Positions 26,895 through 34,876 of a DNA stretch of 64,000 nucleotides are shown piece after piece. How positions within the stretch are numbered: position 1 is the stretch's first letter; the number at the start of each line of letters is the position of its first letter. This DNA comes from Flavobacteriaceae bacterium EG-1 (lineage in GTDB: Bacteria > Bacteroidota > Bacteroidia > Flavobacteriales > Flavobacteriaceae), in the NCBI RefSeq assembly GCF_009649685.1, contig NZ_WJPK01000004.1, positions 186,001 to 250,000 of the forward strand, written 5' to 3'. A program made the translations under genes and the position numbers. The notes below the pieces were generated by a model, which was not told the origin of the DNA, searched no databases, and saw only the letters and a program-made list of their open reading frames with translations.

Positions 26895-29870
26895 TTATTC
26901 TTTATTTCCTTGAATTTTCTTTGCCAATGTATCGAACATTGTTGGTGTTGCAATGAACAATGAAGAATATGTACCTATTACAATACCTATTATCATCGCA
27001 AACATAAATCCTCTTAGCGATTCACCACCAAATGTAAAGATAGCAAGCAATACGACCAAGGTAGTTAACGATGTATTTAATGTTCGACTTAACGTACTAT
27101 TTAAAGCCAAATTAATATTTGAACCACCTTTCCATCCTTTCTCATCAATTATCTCACGAATACGGTCAAATACTACAACTGTATCATTTAAAGAATAACC
27201 AATTACTGTTAAAATCGCTGCGATGAAAGCTTGATCAATTTCCATGTTGAATGGCATAATCTTTCCAAAGATTGAAAAAACACCTAATACAATCATTACA
27301 TCATGGAATACCGCAACAACAGCACCTAATGAAAATTGCCATTTTCTAAACCTAAATAAAATGTATAAAAAGACAACGGCTAAAGACCCAATAATTGCTA
27401 AAAATGCATTCTTTTTAATATCATCGGCAATAGTTGGACCTACTTTCATAGATTGCATAATTCCTACCGCCTTACCTTCTGAACCAAGTACAAAGCTATC
27501 ATACGACATTCCATCTGGTAAATACTTTTGCAAAGAAGAAAATAATTTATTTTGTATTTCATTATCTACCTCAATACCTTCTACATCTACCTTATACGGT
27601 GTAGTTACTTTTATCTGATTAGCTTCCCCAAAGGTTTTAACCATGGTACCACTACCAAATACCGTATTTAGTTCTGAAGCAATTTCAGAAGGATTAACAA
27701 CTTTCTCAAATCGTATTTGATATGAACGTCCACCGATAAAATCTACCCCTTGTTGTAAACCTTTTGTGGCTAAAGAGAATATACCTATCCCAACTAAAAC
27801 TGCCGAAAAGATATATGCGATTTTTCGTTTAGATAAGAAATCAATATTAATATTCTTAAATAAGTTCTTAGTTAAACCTGTACTGAAATCTAATCGTCTT
27901 TCTCTACCACTTAAATACCAATCGACAAGTAATCTGGTAATAAAAATTGCAGTAAATAAGGAAGTTAGGATACCAATTAATAAGGTAGTAGCAAATCCTT
28001 TAATAGGTCCTGTTCCGAAAATAAACAAAATTATTGCGGTAAGACCAGTCGTAATATTCGCATCTAAAATTGAAGATAAAGCATTACTAAAACCATCTTG
28101 AACAGCCTCGCGCTTGCCTTTACCTTTATCTAATTCTTCTTTAATACGCTCAAAAATAAGCACGTTAGCATCAACCGACATACCTATTGTTAATACGATA
28201 CCTGCAATACCTGGTAATGTTAGTACCGCTCCTAAGCTAGTTAATACTCCAAATATTAATAAGATATTAAATAGTAGCGCTATATCTGCAAAGATTCCTG
28301 CTTTACCATAATAGAATACCATCCATATTAAAACAATTAACATTGCAATCATGAATGACATAAAACCGCTATCAATAGCTTCTTGACCTAAAGAAGGACC
28401 GACAATTTCAGACTGAATAATCTCAGCCGAGGCAGGTAATTTACCGGCACGTAAAACGTTGGCAATATCTTTTGTTTCTGTAATAGAAAAATTAGGCCCA
28501 GTAATTCTGGTGCTACCACCAGAAATTGCCCCTTGTGAAACACCAGGTGCAGTATAAACTTTGTTATCTAAAACAATTGCAATTCCTGTTTGATTATTAA
28601 ATGCATCACCAGTTAACTTTTCCCACTCTTTGGCACCACGAACGTTCATGTTCACACTGATAGCAGGCTTATTGTATTCATCAAAAATGTCACTAGCATC
28701 AGATACCACATCGCCACTCATTCTTGGAACACCATCTCTACTTGATTTAACAGCAAAAAGTCGAACACGCTCTGCGTTCTCATCAGCTGGTCTTTCCCAG
28801 AAAAATTTTGTAAACTGAATTTCATTGGGCAACAACCTTCTTACTTCAGGCATTCTTAAGTATGCTCCTACTTCTGCTGTGTCTTTAACTGCTGCAGAAC
28901 CAACTGCATAACCTAATGGTGCAGGTTCAAACTTGCTTAATAATGGATTGAATTCATTTGCTAGATCCAATGAATCTTGAGCTACATCTGATAAAAGTGA
29001 ATCAATTTCTGATTCAGCTTTAGTAATTGTTTCCTCTTCAGCAACTGTTGGCTCTAAAATATCCTTAAGCTTCATGTTGGCATCGTAAAAGAATTTTAGG
29101 ATATTTTGATTCCCCGTTTCATATGTTTCCCAGAATTCTAATTGCGCAGTACTTGATAAAAGGTCTTGTGCTCTTGCAATATCTCTTGCCCCTGGAAGTT
29201 CGACTAAAATTCGACCTGAATTTCCTTCACGTTGAATATTGGGTTGTGTTACACCAAAACCATCAATACGTTCACGCAGTACTTCAAAAGCTGATTCAAC
29301 AGACTCATCAACTTTTGTTCTTAAGATTCTTTTTACTGAATCATCGGTTGCATCGTCCATACTTCCAATTTCTTCACTAAGACCTTTTGTGAAAAAAATA
29401 TCAGGCGATGCTAATTTAGAATCTCCTTTTATATTATCCCAAGCATCAAAAAACAAATCGAGATAGGTGTCATCACTACTTTTCGACGCTAAATCTGCAT
29501 CAGCTAAAGCTTTATTAAAAACTGGATTCTTTGTATTGTTGGCAAGTCCTTTCAAAATGTCCTTAACCGAAATCTGAAGTGTTACATTAATTCCACCTTT
29601 AAGATCAAGCCCTTTATTAAGTTCTTTTTTCTTGGCGTCATTATAATCGGTATATCCAAAAACTGAAACATCACCAATAGAATCTAGATAGCGAACTTCT
29701 AGATCCTCTCTTTTGTTAACATAATCTTCTTCGCTTTCTGAGATGCGATTATTGGCAAAAACCGTTGCCTCTTTTTCAACTTTGTTTGTAACAAACGTAA
29801 AGGATAGTTGATAAATACTAACTAACCCGAACAAGAAAGCAAAAAGCTTTATAAGTCCTTTATTTTGCAT
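26895..29870 (-). CDS. secDF: SecD-SecF fusion, protein translocase subunit
   Basis: 991 residues. SecD and SecF are fused in one chain, as is usual in Bacteroidota. The SecD part has the periplasmic P1 region (DLKGGINVTLQISVKDI near residue 80; GRILVELPGARD) and a six-helix bundle containing GMSVDANVLIFERIKEEL (~residue 565). The SecF part repeats the bundle with VIGYSLNDTVVVFDRIRE (~residue 890). The complex uses proton-motive force to pull preproteins across the inner membrane. It ends at the shared palindromic terminator. Confidence 0.98.
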   Translation of the reverse strand: MQNKGLIKLFAFLFGLVSIYQLSFTFVTNKVEKEATVFANNRISESEEDYVNKREDLEVRYLDSIGDVSVFGYTDYNDAKKKELNKGLDLKGGINVTLQISVKDILKGLANNTKNPVFNKALADADLASKSSDDTYLDLFFDAWDNIKGDSKLASPDIFFTKGLSEEIGSMDDATDDSVKRILRTKVDESVESAFEVLRERIDGFGVTQPNIQREGNSGRILVELPGARDIARAQDLLSSTAQLEFWETYETGNQNILKFFYDANMKLKDILEPTVAEEETITKAESEIDSLLSDVAQDSLDLANEFNPLLSKFEPAPLGYAVGSAAVKDTAEVGAYLRMPEVRRLLPNEIQFTKFFWERPADENAERVRLFAVKSSRDGVPRMSGDVVSDASDIFDEYNKPAISVNMNVRGAKEWEKLTGDAFNNQTGIAIVLDNKVYTAPGVSQGAISGGSTRITGPNFSITETKDIANVLRAGKLPASAEIIQSEIVGPSLGQEAIDSGFMSFMIAMLIVLIWMVFYYGKAGIFADIALLFNILLIFGVLTSLGAVLTLPGIAGIVLTIGMSVDANVLIFERIKEELDKGKGKREAVQDGFSNALSSILDANITTGLTAIILFIFGTGPIKGFATTLLIGILTSLFTAIFITRLLVDWYLSGRERRLDFSTGLTKNLFKNINIDFLSKRKIAYIFSAVLVGIGIFSLATKGLQQGVDFIGGRSYQIRFEKVVNPSEIASELNTVFGSGTMVKTFGEANQIKVTTPYKVDVEGIEVDNEIQNKLFSSLQKYLPDGMSYDSFVLGSEGKAVGIMQSMKVGPTIADDIKKNAFLAIIGSLAVVFLYILFRFRKWQFSLGAVVAVFHDVMIVLGVFSIFGKIMPFNMEIDQAFIAAILTVIGYSLNDTVVVFDRIREIIDEKGWKGGSNINLALNSTLSRTLNTSLTTLVVLLAIFTFGGESLRGFMFAMIIGIVIGTYSSLFIATPTMFDTLAKKIQGNKE

Positions 29871-29909
29871 TATTTAACTTAATTAATTGATTTTTTTACT
29901 TACAGCCTG

Positions 29910-29941
29910 CAAATATATGCTTTTACTAAAGGATTAGACAA
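29910..29941 (-). promoter_or_regulatory. Promoter of secDF
   Basis: On the minus strand TTG (complement of 29939-29941), a 21-bp spacer and TATATTTG (complement of 29910-29917) match the Bacteroidota promoter consensus, about 40 bp upstream of the secDF ATG at 29870. Confidence 0.6.
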
Positions 29942-29966
29942 CTTTATTATAAGATATTAGTAAAGC

Positions 29967-30001
29967 AAAAGGGCGCATCCTTGATTGGAAACGCCCTGCT
30001 A
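29967..30001 (-). terminator. Intrinsic terminator of mdh
   Basis: The minus-strand stem GGGCGTTTCC / GGATGCGCCC (29987-29996 and 29971-29980; two mispaired positions) has a 6-nt loop and is followed by TTTTGCTTTA. It lies 28 bp past the mdh stop. Confidence 0.75.
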
Positions 30002-30023
30002 AGTAGTATTTATACAGTATTTA

Positions 30024-30950
30024 TTAAAGTTCTAAAAGACCATTTGTCTTTGATACACCTTCTGCACTTTCTTGCATTTTTGCTTTTTCAGCATCTGTTA
30101 AAGGAATATCTACAATCTTTTCAATCCCATTTTTACCCAAAATCACTGGAACTCCAATACAAAGATCATTTAATCCATATTCACCTTCTAAATAAGTTGA
30201 ACATGGAAACATTTTTTTCTGATCACAAGCTATAGCTTGAACTAATCCAGAAACCGCAGCTCCTGGAGCATACCATGCACTCGTACCCAAAAGACCTGTT
30301 AACGTAGCACCACCAACTTTGGTGTCTTCTGCAACTTGAGTTAAACGTTCTTCTGATAAAAACTCCGATACTTTTACGCTATTCCTGGTTGCATGTGATG
30401 TTAACGGCACCATGCCTTTATCACTATGACCACCGATTACCATACCATCAACATCAGATATTGGGGCCTCAAGTGCCTCTGCCAATCGATATTTGAAACG
30501 TGCACTATCTAAAGCACCTCCCATTCCTATAATTTTATTTTTAGGTAAATCTGTAGTTTTATGTACCAAATAGGTCATAGTATCCATAGGATTACTAACA
30601 ACAATGAGAATTACATTTGGTGAATGCTTAATTAAATTTTCTGAAACCGTTTTAACAATGCCGGCATTAATGCCAATTAATTCTTCACGCGTCATTCCTG
30701 GTTTTCTTGGAATGCCAGAAGTTATTACTGCAATATCACTATTAGCAGATTTAGAATAGTCGGATGTCGTTCCGGTAATTTTGGTATCAAAACCATTTAA
30801 AGAAGCAGTTTGCATAAGGTCCATAGCTTTTCCTTCTGCGTAACCTTCTTTAATATCTAATAAGACTACTTCAGAAGCAAAGTTCTTAATTGCAATATAT
30901 TCTGCACAACTTGCGCCAACTGCACCAGCGCCTACTACGGTAACTTTCAT
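30024..30950 (-). CDS. mdh: Malate dehydrogenase
   Basis: 308 residues. An NAD-dependent oxidoreductase of the LDH-like MDH group, interconverting malate and oxaloacetate in the TCA cycle. Seen: Rossmann VVGAGAVGASCAEYIA, substrate loop SGIPRKPGMTREEL with the paired Arg, LIVVSNPMDTMTYL, GGALDSARFKYRLAE and the catalytic His in VIGGHSDKGMVPL. A minus-strand TATTTTTG (complement of 30994-31001) could be its -7 element. It is transcribed alone. Confidence 0.97.
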   Translation of the reverse strand: MKVTVVGAGAVGASCAEYIAIKNFASEVVLLDIKEGYAEGKAMDLMQTASLNGFDTKITGTTSDYSKSANSDIAVITSGIPRKPGMTREELIGINAGIVKTVSENLIKHSPNVILIVVSNPMDTMTYLVHKTTDLPKNKIIGMGGALDSARFKYRLAEALEAPISDVDGMVIGGHSDKGMVPLTSHATRNSVKVSEFLSEERLTQVAEDTKVGGATLTGLLGTSAWYAPGAAVSGLVQAIACDQKKMFPCSTYLEGEYGLNDLCIGVPVILGKNGIEKIVDIPLTDAEKAKMQESAEGVSKTNGLLEL

Positions 30951-31040
30951 ACTTTTTTATGTTTTTAAAGTGATTTTTCTGTTTTTCGGATTTCAAAAAT
31001 ACTGATTTTAAAGGAACCTTGTATTTTATCGAATCATTAA

Positions 31041-31139
31041 TCGGAAAAAATAGTCATTACATCGATCGTTAAAATGCACTCTTGTTAAAAAACTCTGACT
31101 TACATCGAAGAAAACGATAAAATGATACCATACATCGAA
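31041..31139 (+). repeat. Upstream regulatory block, copy 1 of tandem lipoprotein duplication
   Basis: 31041-31112 aligns without gaps to 31957-32028 (51 of 72 identical by hand count), in each case starting 162-164 bp before the lipoprotein ATG. Shared parts include TCGG, CATTA, CGATCG, GTTAAAAAAC and TCGAAGAA. Copies of ACATCGAA at 31102-31109 and 31132-31139 are exactly 30 bp apart, like the TCGAA pair in copy 2. Confidence 0.7.
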
Positions 31140-31202
31140 TCTTGCGAATAATATTTAGACGAAATACGTTTTAATAAAGGTCACACCCGAAACCTACTTA
31201 TT

Positions 31203-31571
31203 ATGAAACGTTTATATTCACTTTTAGCAATCTTAGCCATCATTTTTGCGGCTAACTGTACACGGATAGAAGATAACAATGATCCAATAATCGGAATTTG
31301 GAATGATAAGAGTTTCTCCGAATCCGAAAAGAGTAGTATAAACAAAAGTCACGAATGGATTTTTAACGACGCTTATCTTGGTAGATACCAAAGTTATAAC
31401 AATAACAAATTAGATTTTAAAACAGATTTTAAATGGTCTGAAGAAGATGGAGTTTATACAATAACATACCCAGGAACAGATATGCCTTCAAATAAAGTAA
31501 GCATGAAAGGTTCTTTAGAAGGAGATATGTTAGAATTTACAAACGGTAGTCTTCTGGCCATTAGAGAATAA
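31203..31571 (+). CDS. Small lipocalin-like lipoprotein, copy 1
   Basis: 122 residues. The signal peptide ends near lipobox AANC (Cys20). The mature domain (DPIIGIWNDKSFSESEKSS; HEWIFNDAYLGRYQSY; DGVYTITYPGT; GDMLEFTNGSLLAIRE) has the alternating beta pattern of small lipocalin-like domains, with the conserved GIW start of such folds. No catalytic motif is seen; function unknown. It is a close paralogue of the gene at 32121, same length and ending (LLAIRE). It has its own conserved upstream block and hairpins, so it is probably an independent transcript. Confidence 0.87.
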   Translation: MKRLYSLLAILAIIFAANCTRIEDNNDPIIGIWNDKSFSESEKSSINKSHEWIFNDAYLGRYQSYNNNKLDFKTDFKWSEEDGVYTITYPGTDMPSNKVSMKGSLEGDMLEFTNGSLLAIRE

Positions 31572-31651
31572 TTGTAACCTACAATTCGAAACCTCCGATT
31601 ACCCTAGTGTTAAAACCCTGAGTTTTTGTGCAAACAAATCCTCAGGGTTTT
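31570..31651 (+). terminator. Stop-codon hairpin plus terminator, copy 1
   Basis: AATTGTA-ACC-TACAATT (31570-31586) forms a 7-bp hairpin overlapping the stop codon; the same 17 bases occur after copy 2. Further on, AAAACCCTGAG (31612-31622) pairs with CTCAGGGTTTT (31641-31651) as the intrinsic terminator. Confidence 0.75.
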
Positions 31652-31956
31652 AATTATTAATGATGAAATTAAAAGTCAAAATAACTAATTCTAAATTAAT
31701 ACACATCAAACAATTAATGTTACTTTTTATTAAGTTCTTATTTTAAAATAACGAATTAAAAACCTGAATTCATATTTAATTTCAGCTAAACTTAATGCAA
31801 TAAAATCTAATTATTATATAAGCCACTTCTCATATATTTATTTATCAAATACGATTTAAAAACAATAATTCATCCAAACAGATGTATCTATAGTTAAGTA
31901 TTTGAAAATTGAAATAAATACCTCTTTAACCTCATTGTTTTTCATCGGATATTTCA
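31652..31956 (+). other. AT-rich intergenic stretch between the two lipoprotein genes
   Basis: About 300 bp with no ORF, hairpin or promoter consensus that I could support. At its right end TCATCGGATA occurs twice, 12 bp apart (31942-31965), just at the start of upstream block copy 2. Confidence 0.5.
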
Positions 31957-32055
31957 TCGGATAAAATGACCATTATACCGATCGACGAACTACACCTCTG
32001 TTAAAAAACAAATACGTTCGTCGAAGAATCATCATATGGAGTGTAACTCGTCGAA
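31957..32055 (+). repeat. Upstream regulatory block, copy 2 of tandem lipoprotein duplication
   Basis: This is the partner of 31041-31139. CGTCGAA at 32019-32025 and 32049-32055 is spaced 30 bp, the same spacing as ACATCGAA in copy 1, although the flanking bases have drifted. The block begins 164 bp before the second lipoprotein ATG. The retained spacing suggests a repeated operator. Confidence 0.7.
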
Positions 32056-32120
32056 ACGTACTAATAATAGCACTTTGGAGCACGTTTTATTAATACCCCG
32101 TAACCTAAAAGATTGAAATT

Positions 32121-32489
32121 ATGAAAAATACAATCTCAACTTTCTCCTTAGTAATAATTCTCATTTATACTAGTTGCTCTCAGATAGAAGAAAATAATGA
32201 CCCGATTATTGGAATTTGGAATGATAAGACTATTTCCGAGGCCAATAAAAGTGATGAAAACTTAACTCATGAATGGACCTTTAATGATGCTTATCTTGGT
32301 AGATACCATCAATACAAAAATAATGTATTAGACTATAAAACAGATTTTAGATGGACTGAAGACAATGGCGTTTATACCATTACGTATCCGGGCACAAATT
32401 TACCAGATAACATAGTAAGCATGGTAGGCACTTTAAGTGGCGATATGTTGGAATTTACAGATGGAAATTTATTAGCCATAAGAGAATAA
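32121..32489 (+). CDS. Small lipocalin-like lipoprotein, copy 2
   Basis: 122 residues, paralogue of the gene at 31203. The lipobox is TSC (Cys19-20 region, IYTSC). The mature part keeps IEENNDPIIGIWNDKT, HEWTFNDAYLGRYHQY, DYKTDFRW, NGVYTITYPGT and the ending LLAIRE. Differences lie mostly in the signal peptide and the loop after SEANKSDENL. Function unknown. The duplication covers gene, upstream block and downstream hairpin. Confidence 0.87.
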   Translation: MKNTISTFSLVIILIYTSCSQIEENNDPIIGIWNDKTISEANKSDENLTHEWTFNDAYLGRYHQYKNNVLDYKTDFRWTEDNGVYTITYPGTNLPDNIVSMVGTLSGDMLEFTDGNLLAIRE

Positions 32490-32566
32490 TTGTAACCTAC
32501 AATTGAAACCCTCCAATACCTAAATTAAAAAATCCCTGAACTAAATTCTATTATAGTTCAGGGTTC
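32488..32566 (+). terminator. Stop-codon hairpin plus terminator, copy 2
   Basis: AATTGTA-ACC-TACAATT recurs at 32488-32504. CCCTGAACT (32534-32542) pairs with AGTTCAGGG (32555-32563), followed by a short T-rich stretch. Confidence 0.72.
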
Positions 32567-32578
32567 TTTGATTTGTGC

Positions 32579-32608
32579 AAAAAACCCAGCCTTTAGCTGG
32601 GTTTTTTT
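32579..32608 (-). terminator. Intrinsic terminator of gyrB
   Basis: AAAAAACCCAGC (32579-32590) / GCTGGGTTTTTTT (32596-32608) is a perfect stem with a 5-nt loop and T/A tracts on both sides, 25 bp beyond the gyrB stop. It could also back up termination from the lipoprotein gene. Confidence 0.88.
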
Positions 32609-32633
32609 AAATATGTAAACAAAATTATTATTG

Positions 32634-34637
32634 TTAAACATCAATATTTGCATAAACCGCGTTTTTCTCAATAAATTCTCTTCTCGGTGGAACTTCATCA
32701 CCCATTAACATAGAGAATACACGATCAGCTTCTGTAGCGTTTTCAATTGTAATTTGACGTAGTGTTCTAAATTCAGGATTCATAGTAGTATCCCATAATT
32801 GTTCTGCATTCATTTCTCCCAAACCTTTATAACGTTGTATACTTACTCCACCGCTATAACTATCTGCTATTTCATCACGTTCTTCATCACTCCATGCGTA
32901 ACGTTTTTTCTGACCCTTCTTAACTAAATACAAAGGTGGTGTAGCAATATAAACATGCCCACTATCAATTAATTCTCTCATGTACCTAAAGAAAAATGTG
33001 AGAATCAAAGTTTCAATATGACTACCATCAACATCGGCATCACACATAATCACAACTTTATGGTAGCGTAACTTTTCAATATTTAAGGCTTTACTATCTT
33101 CCTCCGTACCAATAAATACGCCAAGTGCTGTGTATATATTTTTAATTTCTTCATTATCAAAAACACGATGAGGCATCGCTTTTTCAACATTTAAAATTTT
33201 ACCACGTAATGGTAGTATTGCCTGAAAATTTCTATCACGCCCTTGTTTGGCAGTACCACCCGCCGAGTCACCCTCAACTAGAAATACTTCACAATTCACA
33301 GGATCTTGATCAGAACAATCTGACAATTTACCAGGTAAACCGCCAATACTCATTACAGTTTTACGCTGTACCATTTCTCTTGCTTTGGTAGCTGCGTGTC
33401 TAGCTTGTGCTGCTAGTATAACTTTTTGTACTATTACTTTAGCGTCATCTGGGTGCTCTTCCAAGTAATTAGTCAACATTTCAGAGACCGCTTGACTTAC
33501 AGCAGAAGACACTTCACGGTTACCTAATTTAGTTTTTGTCTGACCTTCAAATTGAGGTTCTGCCACTTTAACAGAAACAATTGCCGTTAAGCCTTCACGA
33601 AAATCGTCACCCTGAATCTCAAATTTTAATTTATCGAGCATTCCTGATGAATCGGCATATTTTTTTAATGTACTTGTTAATCCTCTTCTAAAACCAGAAA
33701 GATGTGTACCACCTTCATGTGTATTAATGTTATTCACATAAGAATGTAAATTCTCCGTATAAGAAGTGTTGTATGTCATTGCAACTTCTACGGGAATATC
33801 ATTCTTTTCCCCTTCCATAGCAATAACATTCTGAATTAATGCTTCACGAGTACCGTCTAAAAATTTCACAAATTCCTTTAAGCCTTCATCAGAATAAAAA
33901 GTTTCACCTACATAACCGGTATCACTTTCTTCATCCTTCTGGCGTTTATCCATGATACTAATAGTCACTCCTTTATTTAAAAAGGAAAGTTCTCGCATTC
34001 GATTTGCAAGCGTTTCATAACTATATTCTATGGTTTGTTTAAAGATGGTCTCATCGGGACTAAACGTAACAATGGTACCACGAATATCAGTCTCACCAAT
34101 ACTTTTTACAGGATAAAGTGCTTTTCCTCTTTCATATTCTTGCTCCCATATTTTTCCGTCTTTATGAACAGTAGCTCTCAAATGGCTTGACAAAGCATTT
34201 ACACATGAAACACCAACACCATGTAAACCACCAGAAACTTTATAAGAATCCTTATCAAATTTTCCCCCTGCTCCTATCTTAGTCATTACAACTTGCAGTG
34301 CAGAGACACCCTCTTTTTTATGCAATCCTACCGGAATACCTCTACCGTTATCTTGAGTGGTAACCGAATTGTCTTCATTTATCGTTACACTTATAGTATC
34401 ACAATGACCACCCATTGCCTCATCAATAGAGTTATCAACTACTTCGTAAACCAAATGGTGTAATCCTCGTACTCCAACGTCACCAATATACATTGATGGT
34501 CGCATACGAACATGCTCCATACCTTCCAAGGCCTGAATACTATCGGCTGAATAATCCTTCATTGGTGTGCCTTCATTCTTTTTGGCATCCTGAGGTTTTT
34601 CGTTTTCTTGACCTTCGTTTTTAGCTTCTTCGCTCAT
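32634..34637 (-). CDS. gyrB: DNA gyrase subunit B
   Basis: 667 residues. It is the ATPase subunit of gyrase, introducing negative supercoils with GyrA. GHKL ATPase: EVVDNSIDEAMGGHCDTI, DNGRGIPVG and VSGGLHGVGVSCVNALS. The transducer follows. The TOPRIM domain has EGDSAGGTAKQGRDR (~457) and DADVDGSH (~532). The C-terminal RYKGLGEMNAEQLWDTTM is typical. A ~25-residue acidic N-terminal extension precedes YSADSIQALEGMEHVR. A minus-strand TATATTTG (complement of 34678-34685) may be its -7 element. GyrB is favoured over ParE by these motifs. Confidence 0.96.
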   Translation of the reverse strand: MSEEAKNEGQENEKPQDAKKNEGTPMKDYSADSIQALEGMEHVRMRPSMYIGDVGVRGLHHLVYEVVDNSIDEAMGGHCDTISVTINEDNSVTTQDNGRGIPVGLHKKEGVSALQVVMTKIGAGGKFDKDSYKVSGGLHGVGVSCVNALSSHLRATVHKDGKIWEQEYERGKALYPVKSIGETDIRGTIVTFSPDETIFKQTIEYSYETLANRMRELSFLNKGVTISIMDKRQKDEESDTGYVGETFYSDEGLKEFVKFLDGTREALIQNVIAMEGEKNDIPVEVAMTYNTSYTENLHSYVNNINTHEGGTHLSGFRRGLTSTLKKYADSSGMLDKLKFEIQGDDFREGLTAIVSVKVAEPQFEGQTKTKLGNREVSSAVSQAVSEMLTNYLEEHPDDAKVIVQKVILAAQARHAATKAREMVQRKTVMSIGGLPGKLSDCSDQDPVNCEVFLVEGDSAGGTAKQGRDRNFQAILPLRGKILNVEKAMPHRVFDNEEIKNIYTALGVFIGTEEDSKALNIEKLRYHKVVIMCDADVDGSHIETLILTFFFRYMRELIDSGHVYIATPPLYLVKKGQKKRYAWSDEERDEIADSYSGGVSIQRYKGLGEMNAEQLWDTTMNPEFRTLRQITIENATEADRVFSMLMGDEVPPRREFIEKNAVYANIDV

Positions 34638-34825
34638 AAATTATTGAGTTGTTTTCAATTCAAATTTTGCAATCTTACAAATATACGCAATACCCTATAA
34701 AACATAGTCCTTTCAGACTTCATTAACCCCTAAGTTATTAACAACTATTGTGGAAAATTTAAGCCTAAAAAAACAGGTATTAACTAAACTAAATGGTAGT
34801 TCTATAAAGAATTTTGCAAAAACGA

Positions 34826-34851
34826 AAAACCCTACTAAATAGCAGGGTTTA
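34826..34851 (-). terminator. Probable terminator of asnB
   Basis: AAACCCT (34827-34833) pairs with AGGGTTT (34844-34850) around a 10-nt loop, 26 bp beyond the asnB stop. The T tract on the minus strand is short (TTTTTCGTTTTTG). Confidence 0.65.
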
Positions 34852-34876
34852 AACTTATAATTTATATTAAACTTGC

